NCBI GenBank assembly: GCA_036389375.1
Contig: DASVQA010000170.1
Coordinates: 1 to 15,412 of the forward strand
DNA: 15,412 bases
Direction: 5' to 3'
Source: QHXQ01 sp036389375
GTDB lineage: Bacteria; Acidobacteriota; Blastocatellia; Pyrinomonadales; Pyrinomonadaceae
Program-made: the position numbers and the translations under genes
The notes under the pieces: model-generated
What the model was told of the DNA's origin: nothing
What the model saw: the letters and a program-made list of their open reading frames with translations, nothing else
Databases searched by the model: none
In this document: piece after piece, positions 14,083 to 15,412 of the stretch
Layout of the letters: each line of letters starts with the position of its first letter
How positions within the stretch are numbered: position 1 is the first letter of the stretch

Positions 14083-15412
14083 TCAACTCGCCTCGGCGTA
14101 AGCGGGCTGCCGCTGCTTGCGCCCGCGCAAGCCTTCGAGTTCGAGCGCGAGCGTGGGCACGACGAGCAGCGTGATGAAGGTCGAAAGCGTAAGCCCGCCG
14201 ATGACGGCGATGGCGAGCGGGCGTTGCATCGCCGCGCCCGCGCCCCAGCCCAACGCGAGCGGCAACAGACCAAAGATGGTGCAGAGCGTCGTCATCAGGA
14301 TCGGGCGCAGCCGCACGCGTCCCGCTTCCATGAGCGCCGCCGCGAGCAGCCCGGCGCGCTCGGCGCGCAGCTTGTCCGTGTAGTCGAGCAAGATGATGCC
14401 GTTCTTCACCACCAACCCGATGAGCATGATGAGACCCATGAACGAAGAGATGTTGAGCGGCGTTGCCGTCAGCCACAGCGCCGCGAGCGCACCGACGAGC
14501 GAGACGGGCGCGGCGCAGAGGATAATCAGCGGCTTCGTGTAGGAACGAAACTGCACGACGAGCACGATAAAGACAAGCGCGAGCGCGAGCGCAAAGACCA
14601 TGAGCAGGCCGCGAAAGGCCGTCTGCTGACTCGCGTACTGCCCGCCGAGTTCATACGTCACGCCGGGCGGCAGGTTCGTTCTGGCGAGCAGCGCGCGCAC
14701 GTCGCGCGTAACCGAACCAAGCCCGCGCCCGCTGAGGCCCGCCGTGAGGGCAATCATCTGGCGTTGATCCTGCCGGACAAGTTCGCTCTGCCCGGCTTCG
14801 CGTTTAATCTCCGCAAAGGCGACGAGCGGTTGCGTGCTGCCGCCCGGCGTCGTGATCGGCACGCTGCTGATCTTCGCAAAGTCGAAGCGTGTCTCGTCCG
14901 GCAGGCGCACGCGCACGCCGACGAGCAGATCGCCCTCGCGTATCTGTGTCACGCGGCGACCTAAGAGCGCGCCGTTTAGTTGCGCCGAGATGGCCTGCAC
15001 GGTCAGCCCTGCGCGACCGGCACGCACCGGATCAATGCGCGCGACGAGTTCGGGCGAGCCGGCGCTCACACCGTTGTAGAGTTCGACGATACCGGGAATC
15101 TGCTCGACGCGCTCGCCCAACTCCGTCGCCGCGCGTTGCAGGACTTGCAGATCGTTACCGAACAACTTGATCTCGACGGGGCGCGCTTCGCCCGCGAGAT
15201 CGTTGATTACATCTTCGAGCAGTTTGACAAACTCCGCGTTGGCTTGCGGATACTTCTCTTCGATCTGGCCGCGCAGATCGTCAATCACCTCGTCCGAGTT
15301 GCGGCTGCGGTCGTCTTTGAGGCGCACGAGGATGTCGCCCTCGTTCGGTTCGGTGGCGAAGAAGCCAAGCTGCGAGCCTGTGCGCCGCGAAAAGGCGGCG
15401 ACCTCCGGCGTC
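14083..15412 (-). CDS. RND-family efflux transporter, C-terminal part (5' truncated by window edge)
   Basis: The frame is open from the right edge (reading TPEVAAFSRRTGSQLGFFATEPNEGD before the first GTG) to a TGA at 14083-14085, so about 442 C-terminal residues are visible and the start is outside. The first 260 visible residues form the second periplasmic porter/docking loop (EVIDDLRGQIEEKYP, VEIKLFGNDLQVLQ, GIVELYNGV, VTYELGGQYASQQ). Five hydrophobic helices follow, matching TM8 to TM12 of RND pumps: around visible residues 268-288, 294-314, 324-342, 371-387 and 398-423, with the conserved LVVKNGIILLDYTDKLR loop. The inner-membrane pump would export a substrate with a periplasmic adaptor and an outer-membrane channel, presumably encoded upstream beyond the window. 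Whether it handles metals or hydrophobic compounds cannot be told from this half; the sequence style is closer to multidrug/CzcA-like hybrids common in Acidobacteriota. Confidence 0.93.
   Translation of the reverse strand, partial: TPEVAAFSRRTGSQLGFFATEPNEGDILVRLKDDRSRNSDEVIDDLRGQIEEKYPQANAEFVKLLEDVINDLAGEARPVEIKLFGNDLQVLQRAATELGERVEQIPGIVELYNGVSAGSPELVARIDPVRAGRAGLTVQAISAQLNGALLGRRVTQIREGDLLVGVRVRLPDETRFDFAKISSVPITTPGGSTQPLVAFAEIKREAGQSELVRQDQRQMIALTAGLSGRGLGSVTRDVRALLARTNLPPGVTYELGGQYASQQTAFRGLLMVFALALALVFIVLVVQFRSYTKPLIILCAAPVSLVGALAALWLTATPLNISSFMGLIMLIGLVVKNGIILLDYTDKLRAERAGLLAAALMEAGRVRLRPILMTTLCTIFGLLPLALGWGAGAAMQRPLAIAVIGGLTLSTFITLLVVPTLALELEGLRGRKQRQPAYAEAS

Noticed and set aside
13855..14964. 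Open frame of 369 codons on the plus strand opposite the TPR and RND genes
   Set aside because: It spans two real genes antisense and is a low-complexity Arg/Glu/His-rich translation with no recognisable motif.

Overview
The window is 15.4 kb of GC-rich, densely coding DNA. Gene content suggests a Gram-negative environmental bacterium: an RND efflux pump subunit, a secreted M14 carboxypeptidase of the large 'M14 plus amidotransferase-like' type, and cargo genes of an extracellular contractile injection system (eCIS). The style of the secreted peptidases and the high GC fit Acidobacteriota (Blastocatellia-like), but this is an impression from protein sequence, not a phylogenetic result.

Region 1 (1-8417, + strand) looks like the distal, cargo-and-accessory end of an eCIS locus. 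The sheath, tube, baseplate and AAA+ genes would lie upstream, outside the window. In order it holds: the C-terminal part of a probable eCIS-locus structural protein (1-648); an 1188-residue protein with an N-terminal DUF6519-type domain followed by a long right-handed parallel beta-helix (661-4227); a small coiled-coil plus beta-sandwich protein (4327-4968); and two tandem DUF4157 proteins (4981-6219 and 6243-8417). Both DUF4157 proteins share a CxCGGGCxxC motif and a DUF4157 HELTH core but have unrelated C-terminal domains. The first ends in a second HExxH-type putative metallopeptidase (HEGIH plus a downstream TExxA glutamate). The second ends in a helical segment followed by about 300 residues that read as an amphipathic beta-rich, barrel-like domain. 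These C-termini are the best candidates for undescribed effector activities. All five genes run the same way with gaps of 12 to 99 bp, as in an operon.

Region 2 (8418-8542) is a convergent intergenic gap with a perfect 15-bp stem hairpin, probably a shared terminator and the functional border of the eCIS block.

Region 3 (8543-15412, - strand) is apparently unrelated to the eCIS. Read in the direction of transcription it starts with the C-terminal part of an RND transporter (cut by the window edge), then a secreted peptidase-MA-like/TPR protein only 3 nt downstream, a P-loop kinase-like NTPase, and, after a 209-bp gap holding an 11-bp inverted repeat, a secreted M14 zinc carboxypeptidase. No tRNA, rRNA, CRISPR array, insertion sequence or integrase was seen.
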